Shown here: piece by piece, positions 60,877 to 64,000 of the stretch
How the letters are laid out: every line of letters starts with the position of its first letter
How positions within the stretch are numbered: position 1 is the stretch's first letter
Position numbers and translations under genes: made by a program
Source: Paenibacillus auburnensis
GTDB taxonomy: Bacteria; Bacillota; Bacilli; Paenibacillales; Paenibacillaceae
Direction: 5' to 3'
DNA length: 64,000 nt
Assembly: GCF_927798115.1 (NCBI RefSeq)
Contig: NZ_CAKMMG010000006.1
Coordinates: forward strand, 124,001-188,000
The notes under the pieces: model-generated
Told to the model about the DNA's origin: nothing
Seen by the model: only the letters and a program-made list of their open reading frames with translations
The model's database searches: none

Positions 60877-61182
60877 GTGGAATGTATTGTTCATTTTGAT
60901 GTGCAGCATCCCGAAGGCTCCAAGTCACTGCGGGGTCTGCTGTTTCTGGAGGAAGGTCAAACCCCGGGGGAAAAAGAGCTGATCGACATGTTCAAGGATA
61001 TGAAATTCGATGTGCGGCTGGAAGACCGTGAGAAGCTGATCTTCAAGCCGGTGAATCCGGGCGAGAAGTATTCGGAAATCCGGATTACAGGCTATGACGG
61101 GGGCAAGGCAGGCAGCAAAGAGGATCATGATCTGAAGTCTATTGTTGGTAATCTGCTTCCGCAGAAGCCAACCGGACTGTAA
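60877..61182 (+). CDS. Small hypothetical protein
   Basis: The GTG at 60877 is chosen since GGGAGGTG lies six bases upstream. The 101-residue protein starts ECIVHFDVQHPEGS and has mixed strands and helices (GLLFLEEGQTPGEKELID, then FKPVNPGEKYSEIRITGYDGG). I do not recognise a family. It lies 43 bases behind the TrmB gene and 52 bases before xpt, so the three may be one transcript. Confidence 0.75.
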   Translation: MECIVHFDVQHPEGSKSLRGLLFLEEGQTPGEKELIDMFKDMKFDVRLEDREKLIFKPVNPGEKYSEIRITGYDGGKAGSKEDHDLKSIVGNLLPQKPTGL

Positions 61183-61234
61183 AAGAAGGGACGCCAGGGT
61201 CCATTTGAATCTGAGGAGAAAAGAGGGAGCACGA

Positions 61235-61828
61235 ATGGAATTATTGAGACAGAAGGTCATTAATGAAGGTATTGTTCTCGGTCAAGGTGTGCTCAAGGTG
61301 GATTCTTTTCTGAATCACCAGATGGACCCTTTTCTGATGCGTGAGGTCGGCCGCGAATTTACCCGCCGCTTTGCCGGAGAAGAAGTGACCAAGGTGCTGA
61401 CCATTGAATCCTCCGGGATCGCTCCCGGGATTATGACGGCGCTGGAGCTTGAGGTTCCGCTGATTTTTGCCCGCAAGCAGAAGTCCCTGACGCTGACGGA
61501 GGATATTTACGTGGAGACCGTCTATTCTTTTACGAAAAAAGAAAGCAATGATATTACTGTTTCCAAAAAGTTTATCGCCCCCGGCGAACGTGTGCTGATT
61601 GTGGATGATTTTCTCGCAAACGGGGAAGCGGCGTTCGGATTGGCCCGGATTGTCGAGCAGGCAGGCGGCACAGTCATCGGCATCGGCATCGTGATCGAAA
61701 AAGCCTTCCAGCCGGGCAACCGGCTGCTGAAGGAAGCGGGCTACCGTGTAGAATCGCTGGTGCGCATCGCTTCGCTGGAGGATGGGCGTATTTCGTTTGT
61801 GGAGGAAGAGGGAGAGCAGGCGGGCTGA
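61235..61828 (+). CDS. xpt: Xanthine phosphoribosyltransferase
   Basis: The 197-residue enzyme converts xanthine and PRPP to XMP in purine salvage. The start MELLRQKVINEGIVLGQGVL is characteristic of Xpt, as is RKQKSLTL; the PRPP loop is VLIVDDFLANGEA. GAGGGAGC precedes the ATG. B. subtilis xpt follows a guanine riboswitch and pairs with pbuX; neither is present here. A terminator follows. Confidence 0.94.
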   Translation: MELLRQKVINEGIVLGQGVLKVDSFLNHQMDPFLMREVGREFTRRFAGEEVTKVLTIESSGIAPGIMTALELEVPLIFARKQKSLTLTEDIYVETVYSFTKKESNDITVSKKFIAPGERVLIVDDFLANGEAAFGLARIVEQAGGTVIGIGIVIEKAFQPGNRLLKEAGYRVESLVRIASLEDGRISFVEEEGEQAG

Positions 61829-61884
61829 GTTTTATACAGCTCGGGAAGCCCTCTAATCTAAAAAGTGTACACATAGTTAGTTAA

Positions 61885-61942
61885 AAGCCCAAGGAGGGAA
61901 CATCAGCCGTTGCTGGAGTTCCTCCTTGGGCTTATTTATTTA
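61885..61942 (+). terminator. Intrinsic terminator of xpt
   Basis: AGCCCAAGGAGG and CCTCCTTGGGCT form a 12-base stem with a longer inner part, followed by a T-rich tract. Confidence 0.85.
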
Positions 61943-61967
61943 TCTGGTGCGGCTGCCATGGAGCGGC

Positions 61968-62116
61968 ATGAATGTCTATTGCACTTTATGCAGCAGAATA
62001 CGCATGTCCGGGCTGAAAATTGAATTCTATTGCATTTCATGCATTAGAATCAGGAAAATAGCAGTCAAAAGTAGATGTTATGGCAAATCTACTGTACAAC
62101 CTGCAATAGAATGACC
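61968..62116. repeat. Tandem imperfect hairpin units
   Basis: TCTATTGCACTTTATGCAGC (61975-61994) and TCTATTGCATTTCATGCATT (62027-62046) are similar, 52 bases apart, and each folds back on itself. The second is nearly perfect: ATTCTATTGCAT against ATGCATTAGAAT. A third partial unit, GCAATAGAATG, appears in reverse at 62102-62112. The rest of 61943-62201 holds no convincing gene. Confidence 0.5.
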
Positions 62117-62201
62117 TTTGAGCTGCTGGATTGCTGCTTGTGATTGTACTAAGTGCAGCAGATTTCCATGGAGAATATCTTGCCGCCATGAGGAGGCCGG
62201 A

Positions 62202-63155
62202 TCAGCCGCTCGCCTGGCAGGAGCCGGCTTCAGCGGCTCCGACCTGCGCCGCGGCGGCCAGCGGTGTCAGCACGCGCAGCGCGCCCGGCTCGCAGCGCAC
62301 CGCCAGCGGCGCCGTGCCCAGCGGCTCGCCGTCGCCGATGGCGTGGCGGGGCTGCGCGAAGTGGACGGCTACGCTGCGTCCGCGCAGCATGGACACGAAG
62401 GGCAGCGCCACATGCGTGCCCTTCAGCAGCGTCGGGAACAGCCGCAGCACCTGCCCGCGGCTGCACCCGTGGACGACGCAGACGTCGAGCAGGCCGTCAC
62501 CGGCCTCCGCCTGCGGGCAGATCAGCAGCCCGCCGCCATAGCTTGGCAGGTTGCACACCGAGACGAGCCAGGCTTGCTCGAAGGCCTGCTCTTTGCCGTC
62601 CAGGGTGACGCTGACGCGGCAGGGCTTGAAGGTCAGCAGCGTATGCAGGATGCCGATGATATAGGCCAGCTGCCCTGCACCGATGGCGTTGCACAGCCGC
62701 TTGTAGCGGCTGTTGTTCACGTTCACGGCCACCTGGGCATCGAAGCCGCTGGCGACAGCGGTCAGGGTTAGCCCGCCGCTGCCGCTGAGCAGATCCGCTT
62801 CCAGGCAGCGGTCCTGCAGCGCGGCGTCTAGCGCGGCCTCGATCGTCAGCGGGATGCCGAAGCCGCGGGCCGTGTCATTGCCCGAGCCGGCGGGGATGAC
62901 CGCCAGCGGGACGCCTCTGCGCCGCAGCGCACCGAGGACGCTGTGGATCGTACCGTCGCCGCCGATAACGATCGCGGCGCGCCAGTCCTCACGGCGGGCC
63001 AGGGCATGAAGCACCTGCGCCTCCGCCTGCTCCAGGCTCCGGGTGAACAGAGCCTCATGAGCGATGCCGCGCGACTTCAGCAGGCCCTCCACCGTCTGCC
63101 AGGTCCGCTGTCCCGCACCGCCGCCGGAAGCGGGATTTATGATCAATAAATACAT
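62202..63155 (-). CDS. Diacylglycerol kinase-family lipid kinase (YegS/BmrU-like)
   Basis: The 317-residue protein begins YLLIINPASGGGAG, has the nucleotide motif GGDGTIHSVL (65-74) and GSGNDTARGFG (about 88-98), and ends in the beta-sandwich domain seen in DgkB/YegS lipid kinases. It should phosphorylate diacylglycerol or a related lipid at the membrane face. GGAGG lies seven bases before the ATG at 63155. The gene is much richer in GC than its neighbours, most visibly at third codon positions. Confidence 0.9.
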   Translation of the reverse strand: MYLLIINPASGGGAGQRTWQTVEGLLKSRGIAHEALFTRSLEQAEAQVLHALARREDWRAAIVIGGDGTIHSVLGALRRRGVPLAVIPAGSGNDTARGFGIPLTIEAALDAALQDRCLEADLLSGSGGLTLTAVASGFDAQVAVNVNNSRYKRLCNAIGAGQLAYIIGILHTLLTFKPCRVSVTLDGKEQAFEQAWLVSVCNLPSYGGGLLICPQAEAGDGLLDVCVVHGCSRGQVLRLFPTLLKGTHVALPFVSMLRGRSVAVHFAQPRHAIGDGEPLGTAPLAVRCEPGALRVLTPLAAAAQVGAAEAGSCQASG

Positions 63156-63260
63156 GGATGTTCCTCCAGCCTGTAGATTCCTGTATGTCCTGATTCCATT
63201 GTACGGAGTAGACAGGCAAAAGGGAATCTCAAAAACATGGATCTCCGCAGGTGTGCGCAA

Positions 63261-63599
63261 TCACAGATGGCGGAGCTGGCTTTCTGCCAGATCTCCCGCC
63301 CAGGGAAGCTTATACCATCTTCCGCCCAAGGTGTGATAAATCATGAGCAGCCAGATGGCGAAGCTGCATAACGAGAGAATAGCACCGATCAGCGCACCGA
63401 GCAGGGGAATGAATCCGCTCATCACATGAATGATCATCAGCAGGCCGAACGTTATCAGCGACTGCAGTGCATGAAAGAGCACGAAGCGGCTGCGTTTCTC
63501 CAGAGCAAGAAACACGATCCCGCCGATAAAAGGGAAGAAGTAGCATACGCAAGCGGCAATATTTTCGGGTAGTCCTGTAGAAGATTTGAAAGGGGACAT
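63261..63599 (-). CDS. DUF4870 family small membrane protein
   Basis: The 112-residue protein matches DUF4870: STGLPENIAACVCYFFPFIG at the start, then three hydrophobic segments with the EKRSRFVLFHALQS turn, ending in LMIYHTLGGRWYKLPWAGD. AAGGAG lies ten bases before the ATG at 63599. It lies 105 bases ahead of the lipid kinase on the same strand. Function unknown. Confidence 0.88.
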   Translation of the reverse strand: MSPFKSSTGLPENIAACVCYFFPFIGGIVFLALEKRSRFVLFHALQSLITFGLLMIIHVMSGFIPLLGALIGAILSLCSFAIWLLMIYHTLGGRWYKLPWAGDLAESQLRHL

Positions 63600-63726
63600 A
63601 GCGCTCACTCTCCTTGTACTTGGAGAAGAAGGGGGGAGCCTGGCTATAACATCGTTAGCCAGATAAGTTGCCCTGCTCCTTCTTCACTATATAGATTAAA
63701 CCTGGGAAATAGGGATTAAGGGGGGA

Positions 63727-63862
63727 GTGGCGAAAGAGAAGTTTGGAACTGTAGGAGCGATAGCGACCGCCTTTGTCTACAGATTTTTACTACGAGCAGT
63801 GGGGATAATCAAGAAATCTGTAGACAACAGCGGCCGAAAGTCCAAACATTCTCTGTAGTCAC
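63727..63862 (-). repeat. Structured intergenic repeat, copy C (reverse orientation)
   Basis: On the minus strand the same left end (GTTTGGACTTTCGGCCGCTG) and right end (CGCTATCGCTCCTACAGTTC) appear as in copies A and B. The inner stem GTCTACAGATTT / AAATCTGTAGAC (63775-63786 and 63814-63825) is perfect over 12 bases. Confidence 0.85.
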
Positions 63863-63942
63863 GACCTAACCCGAAATAGAAAATCACAAGTTGAATCTAT
63901 ATAGGAGCCTATGATTTGCCCGTACAAAGTATGTAACCGGTT

Positions 63943-64000
63943 TTAGGGTTTCATTGCCGGAATGACATACTGCTCAATCAGTCTGCGCGGATTCTTCCAC
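63943..64000 (-). CDS. C-terminal end of a gene running off the window (partial)
   Basis: The minus frame from 63999 reads WKNPRRLIEQYVIPAMKP and stops at 63943. The spacing of charged and hydrophobic residues looks like coding sequence, but 18 residues are too few to identify a family. Confidence 0.45.
   Translation of the reverse strand, partial: WKNPRRLIEQYVIPAMKP

Noticed and set aside
61183..61234. Purine riboswitch before xpt
   Set aside because: Only 52 bases separate xpt from the preceding gene, and the conserved aptamer loops are absent.
1..64000. CRISPR array, prophage or insertion sequence
   Set aside because: No regularly spaced direct repeats with unique spacers, no cas, phage structural or transposase genes were seen.

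Overview
The window looks like a chromosomal segment of a Paenibacillus-type Firmicute. The signs are S-layer (SLH) anchoring, a YesM/YesN-type two-component pair beside a solute-binding protein, strong GGAGG-type ribosome binding sites, T-box and cobalamin leaders, small alarmone synthetase and CsbD genes, and moderate GC. Species assignment is inference. I see no transposase, prophage or CRISPR array.

Layout. 1-6.6 kb: end of a carbohydrate-type ABC solute-binding protein, a YesM-like kinase and YesN-like regulator, an AAC(3)-family acetyltransferase and a histidine phosphatase. 6.7-8.9 kb: MFS exporter with an ArsR-type regulator and a perfect 18-bp candidate operator. 9.2-14.6 kb: a very large secreted, SLH-anchored nuclease plus 5'-nucleotidase with an upstream three-repeat PhoP-like box. 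14.8-16.6 kb: AT-rich remnant of a polymorphic toxin with a NucA/NucB nuclease tip (frameshifted) and its likely immunity gene. 16.9-19.2 kb: T-box-controlled seryl-tRNA synthetase and an NAD(P)H-dependent FMN reductase. 19.2-26.2 kb: aerobic (nrdA, nrdB) and anaerobic (nrdD, nrdG) ribonucleotide reductases. The nrdDG promoter carries two NrdR boxes, is followed by a cobalamin riboswitch and is preceded by three helically phased DnaA-like boxes. 26.5-31.5 kb: thiamine-binding-type protein, tRNA-Thr, small proteins, a membrane-tethered alpha/beta hydrolase and an HD-GYP protein.

31.7-44.5 kb is the most coherent functional block: NusG-II protein, Gx transporter, ECF transporter A1-A2-T, U32 protein, class III aminotransferase, UbiA prenyltransferase, polyprenyl diphosphate synthase, a mini HepS-like protein, a type 2 NADH dehydrogenase with a membrane tail, and a lipoprotein with two FMN-binding domains. 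This set matches, family by family, the flavin-based extracellular electron transfer locus known from Listeria; the flavin transferase (ApbE/FmnB) and RibU are not in the window. Four phased palindromes precede the lipoprotein gene.

45-64 kb holds stress and housekeeping genes: CsbD, a LytS-type hybrid-architecture kinase, MFS transporter, RidA, TspO-like protein, GH31 glucosidase, SNF2 helicase with an unknown partner, small alarmone synthetase, zinc-ribbon and TrmB-type proteins, xanthine phosphoribosyltransferase, a lipid kinase and a DUF4870 protein.

A dispersed intergenic element occurs three times (20.3, 39.6 and 63.7 kb) in both orientations. It has conserved ends and an inner stem whose two arms change together between copies, so it is probably a structured, MITE-like or RNA-forming repeat that I do not recognise.
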